Below are positions 38,227-49,376 of a DNA stretch of 64,000 bases, in pieces. Each line of letters starts with the position of its first letter. Position 1 is the first letter of the stretch. Under the pieces are notes generated by a model. That model did no database searches, was not told the DNA's origin, and worked only from the letters and a program-made list of their open reading frames with translations. Source of the stretch: JBBCJT01 sp037190665 (GTDB lineage Bacteria > Pseudomonadota > Alphaproteobacteria > Acetobacterales > Acetobacteraceae); the NCBI GenBank assembly GCA_037190665.1, contig JBBCJT010000030.1, forward strand, positions 7,481-71,480, given 5' to 3'. The position numbers were made by a program, and so were the translations under genes.

Positions 38227-39507
38227 ATGAGGCTCGTTCCGGCGGTGCTCGGCGCCGCCATCGCGGCCCTTCCGGCCGCGGCACAGCAGCGCATTCCCGT
38301 CGGCCACATCGCCGACTTCTCCGGCGCGACCTCCGATGTCGGCGTGCCCTACGGGCGCGGCGTGGCGGATGCGATGAACTGGATCAACGAGGCGCGCAAG
38401 GGCGTGCTCGGCCGCCAGCTCGCCTTCACCACCTACGACTACGGCTATCAGGCGCCGCGCGCCATCGCCCACTACCAGGCGCTGCAGCGCGAGCGGGTGG
38501 TGGCGATCCAGGGCTGGGGCACGGCGGATACCGAGGCGCTGGTCACCTTCGTCACCCGCGACCGCATCCCCTATATCAGCGCGTCCTATTCCGCCGCGCT
38601 GACGGACCCCACCGGCAAGGGCGGCCCGCGGTCGGAGAAGGCGGCACCGTTCAACTTCTTCTACGGCCCGTCCTACTCCGATGCGCTGCGCGCGATGCTG
38701 CAATGGGCGGCGGATGACTGGAAGGCGCGCGGCCAGTCCGGCCAGCCCAAATACGTGCACATGGGCGCGAACCACCCCTATCCGAACTCGCCCAAGGCGG
38801 CGGGGGAGGAGCGGGCGCGGGAGCTGGGCTTCGAGGTGCTGCCCGCCATCACCTTCGCGCTGACCCCCGGCGACTACACCGCCCAGTGCCTGACGCTGAA
38901 GGAGAGCGGAGCCAACTACGCCTATCTGGGCAACACCGCCGGGTCCAACATCTCCGTGCTGCGGGCCTGCCAGACCGTCGGCGTCAACGTGCAGTTCCTC
39001 GGCAATGTGTGGGGGATGGACGAGAACGCCATGAAGGCCGCCGGCACGGCCGCGAACGGCGTGGTCTTCCCGGTGCGCACCGAGACCATCTGGGGCGAGA
39101 GCGCGCCGGGCATGGAGACGATGCGCCAGATCAGCCGCGTGTCCGACCAGACCGGCAACGCGTATCGGCCCGTGCACTACCTCGCCGGCGTCTGCGCGGT
39201 GATGCTGATGGCCGAGGCGATGGAGACCGCCGGCGCGAACAACGGCGCGATCGACGGCGTGCGCATCCGCGACGGGTTCTACGCGCGACAGAACTGGGTG
39301 CCGAAGGGCACGGAGGGCGTCTGCGCGCCGTCCAACTTCACCGAGACGGACCATCGCGGCCAGCTTCGCGTCGGCATCTACCGCGCCGAGGTGAAGGGGG
39401 CCACGGAAGCAGGCTCCGTGGACGAGCTGATGCGCAACGGCACCATGGCGATCCGCCGGCTGACGGTGGTGGACCTGCCCCGCAGGCCGGAGTGGATCGG
39501 CTGGTAG
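38227..39507 (+). CDS. branched-chain-amide-type ABC solute-binding protein
   Basis: The 426-residue exported protein has a short signal peptide (1-19, A-L-P-A-A-A-Q) and a periplasmic-binding (type 6/LivJ) fold. The start V-G-H-I-A-D-F-S-G-A-T-S-D-V-G-V-P-Y-G-R-G resembles binding proteins for aromatic or acyl carboxylates more than leucine. AAGGGGAG six to seven bases upstream marks the ATG. It sits between the permease and second ATPase genes. With the linked CoA ligases, an aromatic or fatty acid ligand is more likely than an amino acid. Confidence 0.88.
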   Translation: MRLVPAVLGAAIAALPAAAQQRIPVGHIADFSGATSDVGVPYGRGVADAMNWINEARKGVLGRQLAFTTYDYGYQAPRAIAHYQALQRERVVAIQGWGTADTEALVTFVTRDRIPYISASYSAALTDPTGKGGPRSEKAAPFNFFYGPSYSDALRAMLQWAADDWKARGQSGQPKYVHMGANHPYPNSPKAAGEERARELGFEVLPAITFALTPGDYTAQCLTLKESGANYAYLGNTAGSNISVLRACQTVGVNVQFLGNVWGMDENAMKAAGTAANGVVFPVRTETIWGESAPGMETMRQISRVSDQTGNAYRPVHYLAGVCAVMLMAEAMETAGANNGAIDGVRIRDGFYARQNWVPKGTEGVCAPSNFTETDHRGQLRVGIYRAEVKGATEAGSVDELMRNGTMAIRRLTVVDLPRRPEWIGW

Positions 39508-39514
39508 TGCGGCC

Positions 39515-40348
39515 ATGAGCGAGGCGCTGGCGGCGGCGCGGCAGATGGATGCCGCCGTCGCGCCCCTGCTCGAGGTCGCCAATGTCGAGGTCGTCTACAA
39601 CGACGTGATCCTCGTGCTGCGGGGGCTCAACCTGCATGTGCGGCAGGGCGAGATCGTCGCTTTGCTGGGCGCCAACGGCGCCGGCAAGTCCACCACGCTC
39701 AAGGCGATCTCCGGCCTGCTCAAGACCGAGGACGGCGAGGTGACGCGGGGCGAGATCCGCTTCGCCGGATCGCGCATCGACGGGCTCGACCCCGACATCG
39801 TCGTCCGGCGCGGTATCTTCCAGGTGATGGAGGGGCGGCGGATCATCCAGGACATGACGCCGCTGGAGAACCTCCGCCTCGGCGCCTACACGCGCAGCGA
39901 CGGCGGGGTGAAGCAGGACCTGGAGATGGTGCTGTCCTACTTCCCGCGCCTGAGGGAACGCACCGGGCTCGCCGGCTACCTGTCGGGCGGCGAGCAGCAG
40001 ATGCTCGCGATCGGCCGGGCGCTGATGGCGCGGCCGAAGCTGATCCTGATGGACGAGCCCTCGATGGGCCTGTCGCCGCTGCTGGTGGGCGAGGTGTTCG
40101 GCATCGTCCGGCGGCTGAACAAGGAACTCGGCATCACCATCCTGCTGGTGGAGCAGAACGCGCGCATGGCGCTCGGCGTCGCCGACCGGGGCTATGTGAT
40201 GGAGCAGGGCAAGATCGTGCTGGACGGCACGGCGGCGGACCTCGCGGACAACGAGGACGTCAAGGAATTCTACCTCGGCGGGCACGGCGCCGACCGCCGG
40301 CGTTTCACCAACCTCAAGAGCTACCGGCGGCGGAAGAGGTGGCTGTAG
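39515..40348 (+). CDS. LivF-type ABC transporter ATP-binding protein
   Basis: This 277-residue ATPase has Walker A L-G-A-N-G-A-G-K-S-T (51-60), signature Y-L-S-G-G-E-Q-Q-M-L-A-I-G-R-A, Walker B L-I-L-M-D-E-P-S-M-G-L and L-L-V-E-Q-N, the LivF hallmark. A basic tail of about 15 residues (R-R-K-R-W-L end) is unusual but common in transporters of this subfamily linked to acyl-CoA ligases. Confidence 0.92.
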   Translation: MSEALAAARQMDAAVAPLLEVANVEVVYNDVILVLRGLNLHVRQGEIVALLGANGAGKSTTLKAISGLLKTEDGEVTRGEIRFAGSRIDGLDPDIVVRRGIFQVMEGRRIIQDMTPLENLRLGAYTRSDGGVKQDLEMVLSYFPRLRERTGLAGYLSGGEQQMLAIGRALMARPKLILMDEPSMGLSPLLVGEVFGIVRRLNKELGITILLVEQNARMALGVADRGYVMEQGKIVLDGTAADLADNEDVKEFYLGGHGADRRRFTNLKSYRRRKRWL

Positions 40349-40375
40349 GCACCCGGCGCGCAGGAAGGTGAGGGG

Positions 40376-41581
40376 ATGATCCGCTACTACGACAAGCTCG
40401 AGACACGCTCGCCGGACGCGCGCCGTTCCGCCCAGGCCGTCGCCCTGCCGGGGCTGGTCGCGCATGCGCGGGAGACGGTGCCGCATTACGCGATGCTGTT
40501 CGCGCATCTGTCGCCCGACGCGGGCTTCACCTCGCTGCCGCTGACGCGCAAATCCGACCTCGTCGCGCGCCAGCAGCTCTCGCCGCCCTTCGGGGGCATG
40601 GGCGCGGGCGCGGGGCGGCGGGTGTTCATGTCGCCCGGCCCGATCTTCGAGCCCGAGGGCAACGGCCCGGATGCCTGGCGCTGCGCCCGCGCGCTGCATG
40701 CGACCGGCCTGCGCGCCGGCGACCTGCTGCACAACAGCTTCGCCTATCACTTCACCCCCGCCGGCGTGATGCTGGAGGAAGGCGCGCTCGCGCTCGGCTG
40801 CCGCGTATTTCCCGCCGGCACCGGCAACACGGAGATGCAGGCCCGCGCGGCGGCGCATCTGCGCCCCGGCGCCTGGACCGGCACGCCGGATTTCCTCAAG
40901 GCGATCCTGGAAGCGGGCGATGCGGCGGGGCTCGACCTCACCTCCATCCGCCGCGCCCATGTCAGCGGCGGCGCCTTCCTGCCGGCGCTGCGCCAGTACT
41001 ACGCCGCGCGCGGGCTGACCGTGATGCAGTCCTATGCCAGCGCCGATTGCGGCGTCATCGCCTACGAGACCGAGGCGCATGAGGGGCTGGTGGTCGATGA
41101 GGGCGTGATGCTGGAGATCGTGCGCCCCGGCACCGGCGACCCGATCCCGGACGGCGAGGTGGGGGAGGTGGTCGTCACCGTCTTCGACACCTCCGCGCCG
41201 CTGATCCGCTACGCCACCGGCGACCTGTCCGCCGTGATGCCGGGCCGTTCGCCGTGCGGACGCACCAACACGCGCATCCGCGGCTGGATGGGCCGCGCCG
41301 ATCAGGCGGCGAAGGTGAAGGGGATGTTCGTCCGCCCCGAGCAGATCGCCACCCTCGCGCGCGCCTTCCCGCAGGCCGGCCGCATGCGGCTGGTGGTGGC
41401 GCAGGATGCGGGCGCGGATGCGATGACGCTGCGCGTGGAAGCGGCGGACGGGTCGATGGCCGAGGCGCTGGCCACGCGCTTGCAGGCGCTGACCAACCTG
41501 CGCGGCGCGGTGCAGATCGTGCCGCCCGGCAGCCTGCCGAACGACGGCAAGGTGATCGACGACACCCGGCCCGTGGGCTGA
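40376..41581 (+). CDS. phenylacetate-CoA ligase family protein (PaaK-like)
   Basis: The 401-residue adenylate-forming protein starts with Y-Y-D-K-L-E-T-R-S and has P-H-Y, the short F-M-S-P-G-P-I-F-E-P loop (in place of the usual S-S-G-T-T-G), Q-S-Y-A-S-A-D-C-G as A5 region, and R-Y-x-T-G-D-L with K-V-K-G-M-F-V-R-P in the C-terminal domain. It fits the PaaK family rather than FadD. The loop difference suggests a divergent subgroup. It closes the transporter genes and overlaps the next ligase (TGATG). Confidence 0.85.
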   Translation: MIRYYDKLETRSPDARRSAQAVALPGLVAHARETVPHYAMLFAHLSPDAGFTSLPLTRKSDLVARQQLSPPFGGMGAGAGRRVFMSPGPIFEPEGNGPDAWRCARALHATGLRAGDLLHNSFAYHFTPAGVMLEEGALALGCRVFPAGTGNTEMQARAAAHLRPGAWTGTPDFLKAILEAGDAAGLDLTSIRRAHVSGGAFLPALRQYYAARGLTVMQSYASADCGVIAYETEAHEGLVVDEGVMLEIVRPGTGDPIPDGEVGEVVVTVFDTSAPLIRYATGDLSAVMPGRSPCGRTNTRIRGWMGRADQAAKVKGMFVRPEQIATLARAFPQAGRMRLVVAQDAGADAMTLRVEAADGSMAEALATRLQALTNLRGAVQIVPPGSLPNDGKVIDDTRPVG

Positions 41582-43179
41582 TGCTGCCGCGCGCCGACAG
41601 CTACGAGGCGATGCTGGCCGCGTTCCGCTGGGATATCCCGGCGCGGCTGAACATGGGCGTGGAGGTCTGCGACCGCTGGGCGGACGGCACCGGCCGGCTC
41701 GCGCTGCTGCATGTCCAGCCGGACGGCCGTACCGAGGAATGGAGCTTCGACACGCTGCGCGATGCCTCCAACCGGCTCGCCAACGTGCTGCGTGCGCATG
41801 GCGTGAAGCGGGGGGATCGTGTCGGCATCCTGCTGCCGCAATGCCCCGAGACGGCGGTCGCGCATATCGCCGCCTACAAGCTCGGCGCCATCGCCCTGCC
41901 GCTGTTCGTGCTGTTCGGGGAGGACGCGCTCGCCTACCGGCTGTCGGATGCCGGCGCGCTGGCGCTGATCACCGACAGCGCCGGCCTCGCCAAGCTCGCC
42001 GCGATCCATACGCGCCTGCCGGAGCTGCGGGTGGTGCTGTCCATCGACGGCGGCGATGCGCGGGACCTGCACGCGGAAAGCGCGCGTGCGTCGGCGCATT
42101 TCACACCGGAGGATACGGAGGCCGACGACCCGGCGGTGCTGATCTACACCTCCGGCACCACCGGCCCGCCCAAGGGCGCGCTGCATGCGCATCGCGTGCT
42201 GCGCGGGCATCTGCCGGGCGTGGAGATGCCGCATGACCTGTTCCCGCAACCGGGCGACCGGATGTGGACGCCGGCGGACTGGGCCTGGATCGGCGGGCTG
42301 CTGGATGTGCTGCTGCCGTCGCTGTTCCATGGCGTGCCGGTCGTCGCGCACCGGATGGCGAAGTTCGACCCCGATGCCGCCTTCGCGCTGATCGCGCGCC
42401 ATGGCGTGCGCAACGCCTTCCTGCCGCCCACTGCCCTGAAGATGCTCCGCACCGGCCGCCCCGCGCCCGGGCTCGCGCTGCGCTCCGTCGGCAGCGGCGG
42501 GGAGACGCTGGGGCCGGAGCTGCTCGACTGGGGCCGCGCGACGCTGGGTGTCGCGATCAACGAGTTCTACGGCCAGACCGAATGCAACCTCACCGTCTCC
42601 TCCTGCGGCGTGCTGTTTCCCGCACGGCCCGGCTGGATCGGCCGCGCCGTGCCGGGGCACCAAGTCGCGGTCGTGGATGCGGACGGGCAGGAGGTGCCGC
42701 CGGGCACGCTCGGCACCATCGCGGTGCGCCGGCCCGATCCGGTGATGTTCCTCGGCTACTGGAAGCAGCCGGAGGCGACGGCGGCGAAGTTCGCGGGCGA
42801 CTGGCTGCTGACCGGCGATACCGGGGAGATGGACGCGGATGGCTGGGTCCGCTTCGTCGGCCGCGACGATGACGTGATCACCTCCGCCGGCTACCGGATC
42901 GGCCCGGGCGAGATCGAGGACTGCCTGCTGAAGCACCCCGCCGTGGCCATGGCCGCCGTGGTGGGCGTGGCGGATGCGCTGCGCACGGAGCGGGTGAAGG
43001 CGTTCGTGGTGCTCGCCCCCGGGCACGAAGCGAGCGAGGCGCTGGGACGCGAGCTGCAGGACTTCGTCCGTGCCCGCGCGGCCGCGCACGCCTATCCGCG
43101 CGAGGTCGCCTTCGTGGAGGCCCTGCCCATGACGGCGACCGGCAAGATCATGCGCGGCGAGCTGCGGCGGCAGGGCTGA
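41581..43179 (+). CDS. acyl-CoA synthetase, medium-chain/acetyl-CoA synthetase-like
   Basis: The 532-residue enzyme has I-Y-T-S-G-T-T-G-P-P-K-G-A-L (about 187-200), the W-T-P-A-D-W-A-W-I-G-G segment typical of the ACSM/AMP-acid ligase group, E-F-Y-G-Q-T-E-C-N, W-L-L-T-G-D-T-G and the C-terminal catalytic lysine in T-A-T-G-K-I-M-R-G. ACSM relatives activate medium-chain or aromatic acids. It is the third CoA ligase in one operon. The start overlaps the PaaK-like stop. Confidence 0.9.
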   Translation: MLPRADSYEAMLAAFRWDIPARLNMGVEVCDRWADGTGRLALLHVQPDGRTEEWSFDTLRDASNRLANVLRAHGVKRGDRVGILLPQCPETAVAHIAAYKLGAIALPLFVLFGEDALAYRLSDAGALALITDSAGLAKLAAIHTRLPELRVVLSIDGGDARDLHAESARASAHFTPEDTEADDPAVLIYTSGTTGPPKGALHAHRVLRGHLPGVEMPHDLFPQPGDRMWTPADWAWIGGLLDVLLPSLFHGVPVVAHRMAKFDPDAAFALIARHGVRNAFLPPTALKMLRTGRPAPGLALRSVGSGGETLGPELLDWGRATLGVAINEFYGQTECNLTVSSCGVLFPARPGWIGRAVPGHQVAVVDADGQEVPPGTLGTIAVRRPDPVMFLGYWKQPEATAAKFAGDWLLTGDTGEMDADGWVRFVGRDDDVITSAGYRIGPGEIEDCLLKHPAVAMAAVVGVADALRTERVKAFVVLAPGHEASEALGRELQDFVRARAAAHAYPREVAFVEALPMTATGKIMRGELRRQG

Positions 43180-43192
43180 AACTGCGCCTTGT

Positions 43193-43327
43193 CCCCTCTC
43201 CCGCCTGGCGGGAGAGGGAGGGGCCCGCGCTTGTGCGGGAGGGTGAGGGGGCCGGAGCGGCGAAACCTCATCGTGATCCGGATGGACGCACCCTCACCCC
43301 GGCCCTCTCCCGCATGCGGGAGAGGGA
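43193..43327. repeat. bow-tie palindromic intergenic repeat, copy B
   Basis: The element has the CTCTCCCGC/GCGGGAGAG hairpins at both ends and inner inverted G-GTGAGGG / CCCTCACCC segments, as in copy A. Copies B and C share long stretches such as GAGAGGGAGGGGCCCGCGCT. It sits after the CoA ligase operon and just before the DUF72 gene. Confidence 0.85.
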
Positions 43328-43378
43328 GAAGCGGCGCGGACCCCCCGAACCTGCGCGCCGCGATCGCGTTCTGCGCCT

Positions 43379-44209
43379 ATGGCGATCCGCATCGGCATCT
43401 CCGGCTGGCTCTATGCGCCGTGGCGCGGGGATTTCTATCCCGAGGGCCTGCGCCAGGCCGATGAACTGCACCATGCCAGCCGCCAGTTCCCGACGATCGA
43501 GATCAACGGCACGTTCTACTCGCTGAAGAAGCCGGCCGACTTCGCGAAGTGGCGGGAGGCGGTGCCGCGCCGCTTCGTCTTCGCGGTGAAGGGCTCGCGC
43601 TACATCACCCACATCCTGCGCCTGCGCGATGCGGAGGCGGCGCTGGGGCGGTTCTTCGCGCAGGGCGTGCTGGACCTCGGCCCGGCGCTCGGCCCCATCC
43701 TCTGGCAGTTGCCGCCGAATTTCCGCTTCGATGCGGAGCGGCTCGACGGCTTCCTCGGTCTGCTGCCGCGCACCGCCCATGCCGCCGCGAAACTCGCGGG
43801 CCTGCGCGCATCCGGCCCCGACCGCCGCCTGCGCCACGCCTTCGAGGTCCGGCACGACAGCTTCCGGGACGAGGCGTGGATCGCGCTGCTGCGCCGGCAT
43901 CGCGTCGGCTCCGTCGTGGCGGACTCGGTCGACTGGCCGTGCCTGTGGGATGTCACGTCCGACTTCGTCTATATGCGCCTGCACGGATCGGAGGAGCTGT
44001 ACGCCAGCGGCTACGACCGCCGCGCGCTCGATCGCTGGGCGCGGCGGGTGCGCGCCTGGGCGGAGGGCGGCGAGCCGCGCGTGCGCCATGCCGGCCCGCC
44101 CGCGCCCCATCGCCGCCGCCGCGACGTGTTCGTCTACTTCGACAACGACAAGAAGGTGCGTGCGCCGAAGGATGCGCATGCCCTCGCGGAGCGCCTCGGC
44201 CTCGCCTAG
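43379..44209 (+). CDS. DUF72 family protein (YecE-like)
   Basis: This 276-residue TIM-barrel-type protein begins with I-R-I-G-I-S-G-W-L-Y-A-P-W-R-G-D-F-Y-P, the DUF72 signature, followed by E-I-N-G-T-F-Y-S-L-K-K-P and F-A-V-K-G-S-R-Y-I-T-H. The late V-Y-F-D-N-D pattern is also present. DUF72 proteins have no settled biochemical role; a nuclease-like fold relation has been suggested. It begins 52 bases after repeat B and precedes ivd by 28 bases. Confidence 0.88.
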   Translation: MAIRIGISGWLYAPWRGDFYPEGLRQADELHHASRQFPTIEINGTFYSLKKPADFAKWREAVPRRFVFAVKGSRYITHILRLRDAEAALGRFFAQGVLDLGPALGPILWQLPPNFRFDAERLDGFLGLLPRTAHAAAKLAGLRASGPDRRLRHAFEVRHDSFRDEAWIALLRRHRVGSVVADSVDWPCLWDVTSDFVYMRLHGSEELYASGYDRRALDRWARRVRAWAEGGEPRVRHAGPPAPHRRRRDVFVYFDNDKKVRAPKDAHALAERLGLA

Positions 44210-44237
44210 ACTGCATGCCGAAGGGATGGGAACCGCC

Positions 44238-45409
44238 ATGGCGCTGTCCAACCGCCTGCCCGGACTCGATTTCGATCTCGGCGAGACGGCCGACATGCTG
44301 CGTGCGCAGGTGGAGGCGTTCGCGGCGGACGAGATCGCGCCGCGCGCCGCGGAGATCGACCGCGACAACGATTTCCCCGCCGACCTGTGGCGCAAGATGG
44401 GGGAGCTCGGCGTCCTCGGCATCACCGTCGACGAGGAGTATGGCGGCGCGGGGATGGGCTATCTGGAGCATTGCGTGGCGATGGAAGAGATCAGCCGCGC
44501 ATCGGCCTCCGTCGGCCTGTCCTACGGCGCGCACTCCAACCTCTGCGTCAACCAGATCAAGCTCAACGGCAACGATGCGCAGCGGCGCCGCTACCTGCCG
44601 AAGCTGATCAGCGGCGAGCATGTGGGCGCGCTGGCGATGAGCGAGCCGGGCGCGGGGTCGGACGTGGTGGGCATGCGCACGCGGGCGGACAAGCGCGGCG
44701 ACCGCTACGTGCTCAACGGCGGCAAGATGTGGATCACCAACGGGCCGAACGCGGACACGCTGGTGGTCTACGCCAAGACCGATCCGTCCGCCGGCCCGCG
44801 CGGCATCACCGCCTTCCTCGTGGAGAAGGGGTTCAAGGGCTTCTCCACCGCGCAGAAGCTCGACAAGCTCGGCATGCGCGGATCGAACACCTGCGAGCTG
44901 GTGTTCGAGGATTGCGAGGTGCCGGAGGAGAACGTGCTCGGCACCGTCGGCGGCGGCGTGCGCGTGCTGATGTCCGGCCTCGACTACGAACGCGCCGTGC
45001 TGGCCGCGGGGCCGCTCGGCATCATGCAGGCGTGCATGGACGTGGTGATCCCGTACGTGCACGAGCGCGAGCAGTTCGGCCAGAAGATCGGCGAGTTCCA
45101 GCTCATGCAGGGCAAGATCGCCGACATGTACACGGTGATGAACGCGGCGAAGGCATACGTCTATACGGTCGCGAAGGCCTGCGACCGCGGGCGCGGGTCG
45201 CGCAAGGATGCGGCGGGCGCGATCCTCTACGCGGCGGAGAAGGCGACGTGGATGGCGCTGGAGGCGATCCAGTGCCTCGGCGGCAACGGCTACATCAACG
45301 ACTATCCCACCGGCCGGCTGCTGCGCGACGCGAAGCTGTACGAGATCGGCGCCGGCACCTCCGAGATCCGCCGCATGCTGATCGGCCGCGAGCTGTTCCG
45401 GGAAACCGC

Positions 45410-45413
<4 letters not shown>
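44238..45413 (+). CDS. ivd: isovaleryl-CoA dehydrogenase
   Basis: The 391-residue flavoenzyme oxidises isovaleryl-CoA to 3-methylcrotonyl-CoA, the third step of leucine catabolism. The full acyl-CoA dehydrogenase fold is present: M-S-E-P-G-A-G-S-D-V near 134-143, K-M-W-I-T-N-G and the D-Y-E-R-A-V-L-A-A-G-P-L-G motif, whose glutamate is the catalytic base position specific to isovaleryl-CoA dehydrogenases. It ends with A-G-T-S-E-I-R-R. ATG 44238 has GGGA about eight bases ahead. The stop overlaps mccB (GTGA). Confidence 0.93.
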
Positions 45414-47013
<1,600 letters not shown>

Positions 47014-47017
<4 letters not shown>

Positions 47018-49002
47018 GCGCGCGCATGATCCGCACCCTGCTGATCGCGAACCGCGGCGAGATCGCCTGCCGCATCGCGCGCACCGCGCGGCGCATGGGC
47101 ATCGTCAGCGTCGCCGTCCATTCGGATGCGGACGCGGACGCCCTGCATGTGCGCGCCTGCGACCTCGCCGTGCGCATCGGCCCTCCGCCGGCGCGCGACT
47201 CCTATCTGAACATCGCCGCCATCCTCGATGCCGCGCGGCGCACGGGCGCGGATGCGGTGCATCCCGGTTACGGCTTCCTGTCGGAGAACGCGGAATTCGC
47301 CGAGGCCTGCGCGCAGGCCGGGCTGGTCTTCGTCGGCCCGTCGCCATCCGCGATCCGCGCGATGGGATCGAAGGCGGCGGCGAAGGCGCTGATGGAACAG
47401 GCCGGCGTGCCGCTGCTGCCCGGCTATCATGGCGCGGACCAGGACCCCGCATTGCTGGCGGCGGAAGCCGCGCGCATCGGCTTTCCCGTCGTCATCAAGG
47501 CGGTGGCCGGCGGCGGCGGGCGCGGCATGCGCGTGGTGAATCGCGCGGAGGATTTCGCCGATGCGCTGGCCGGCGCGCGGCAGGAAGCGGCATCGGCTTT
47601 CGGCGACGACCGCGTGCTGGTCGAACGCTACCTGACCCGCCCGCGCCATATCGAGGTGCAGGTCTTCGGCGACAGCCACGGCAACGCGGTGCACCTGTTC
47701 GAGCGTGACTGTTCCGTGCAGCGCCGCCACCAGAAGGTGCTGGAGGAAGCCCCCGCGCCCGGCCTGTCCGCCGACCGCCGCGCCGCGATGGGGGCGGCCG
47801 CCGTCGCCGCCGCGCGGGCGGTGGATTATGTCGGCGCGGGCACAGTGGAGTTCGTCGCCGACGACAGCGGGTTCTTCTTCCTGGAGATGAACACGCGGCT
47901 GCAGGTGGAGCATCCGGTGACGGAGGTTGTCACCGGGCTCGACCTCGTCGAGTGGCAGTTGCGCGTCGCCGCCGGCGAACCGTTGCCGCTGGCGCAGGAT
48001 GCGATCCGCCTCGACGGTCATGCGATCGAGGCGCGGCTCTATGCCGAGGACCCGTCGCGCGACTACGCGCCCGCGACCGGCAGGCTGCTCGCCTTCCGCA
48101 TGCCGGCAGCGGTGGTGCGCGTGGATACCGGCTTCGCCGCGGGCGACACGGTCGGCGTGCATTACGACGCGATGCTGGCGAAGCTGATCGCGCACGGGCG
48201 CACGCGCGGCGAGGCGCTGGCGCAGCTCGCGACCGCGCTGGCGGAGGCGGAGGTCGCGGGGCTGACCACCAATCTCGACCTGCTCGCGCGTGTCGTCGCG
48301 CACCCGGAATTCGCGGCTGGTGGCGTGGATACCGGCTTCATCGCGCGCCATGCGGCGACGCTGCTCGCGCCGGCGGAACCGCCGACCGACGAGGCGAGCG
48401 CGGTGGCCGCGCTCGCGCTGCTGGTCGAACAGCAGCCGCCGGCGAACGCCTCGCCCTGGGATGCGGGGGACGGGTGGTGGCTGAACGCGGCGCCCGAACG
48501 CGCCATCGTTCTGCTCAGCGAGGCGGGCGAGCACCGCATCACCGCGCGGCACGAGGCGGGCGTGTGGGTGCTCGGCGTCGGCGATGCGCGCTTCGCCGCG
48601 CGCGTGGCGCGGGCGGAGGATGGTGTGCTCGATCTCGTGCTCGACGGGCTGCGCGAGCGTGCGGGCGTGGTGCATGAGGGCGAGGCGCTGTCGCTGCGCC
48701 TGCGCGGCCGCCGCCACCGCTTCCGCCTGCCGCGCGCGGGTGGCGATGCGGAGGATCAGGCGGCGGCGGGCGGGCGGCTGGTCGCGCCGATCCCCGGCCG
48801 CATCACTGGGACCATGGCGGCCCCCGGCGATGCGGTCGCGCGGGGGGCGGTGCTGGTGACGATGGAGGCGATGAAGACCGTCTACCGCCTGACCGCGCCG
48901 GCCGATGCGGTGGTGGCGGAGGTGCGCTGCACGGAAGGGGAGCTGGTGGAGGAAGGCGCGGTGCTGGTGACCTTCGCCGATCCGGAGGCGGATGGCGCTT
49001 AG
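47014..49002 (+). CDS. mccA: methylcrotonoyl-CoA carboxylase, biotin carboxylase (alpha) subunit
   Basis: The 662-residue protein combines biotin carboxylase (about 5-450, with K-A-V-A-G-G-G-G-R-G-M and E-M-N-T-R-L-Q-V-E-H) and a C-terminal biotinyl domain. The biotin site is M-E-A-M-K-T, lysine near residue 623. The residue after lysine is threonine instead of the usual methionine. With mccB it forms the MCC holoenzyme. GTG 47014 overlaps the mccB stop; ATG 47026 is possible. The hydratase and lyase for the next leucine steps are not adjacent. Confidence 0.95.
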
Positions 49003-49376
49003 CCTCTTCCGCGGGCGGGAGCTTGCGGAAAGGCAGGGACCGTTACGCAACATCCCCTCTCCCGCTGAGCGGGAGAGGGAGGGGCCCGCGCTTGCGCGGG
49101 AGGGTGAGGGAGGCCGGGCGGAAGCTGAACCCCTCGGGTCGCGCTGGCTGACCCGCCCTCACCCCGGCCCTCTCCCGCGAGCGGGAGAGGGGGGTGTTGG
49201 AGTGCTTCCCGGCGACTGAACTTGATCCGCCGGCTTGGGTGCGGGTATAGGAATATCATCAACAGCGAGCCGCGTGCGTCACCGGAATGAAGCCGCTTCG
49301 CCCGCGGTGCATCCGGTCCTGCCGAGGGGCCCTTAAAAGGCTAAAACCCTAAAGCCCTAAAGCTCCCCGCCCGCCC
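49003..49376. other. intergenic region with palindromic repeat C
   Basis: This 374-base gap between mccA and the convergent acyl-CoA dehydrogenase contains the repeat at 49053-49191. The rest (49192-49376) has no supported gene; a short AAAAGGCTAAAACCCTAAAG stretch near 49334 is AT-richer than usual and may end transcription. Confidence 0.5.
49053..49191. repeat. bow-tie palindromic intergenic repeat, copy C
   Basis: This has the same architecture as copies A and B: end hairpins CTCTCCCGC-TGA-GCGGGAGAG and CTCTCCCGC-GA-GCGGGAGAG around inverted GGGTGAGGG / CCCTCACCC. Its left half is nearly identical to copy B. Confidence 0.85.

Noticed and set aside
43189..43526. Small open frames across repeat copy B
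   Set aside because: They are produced by the palindromic repeat and by other frames of the DUF72 gene.
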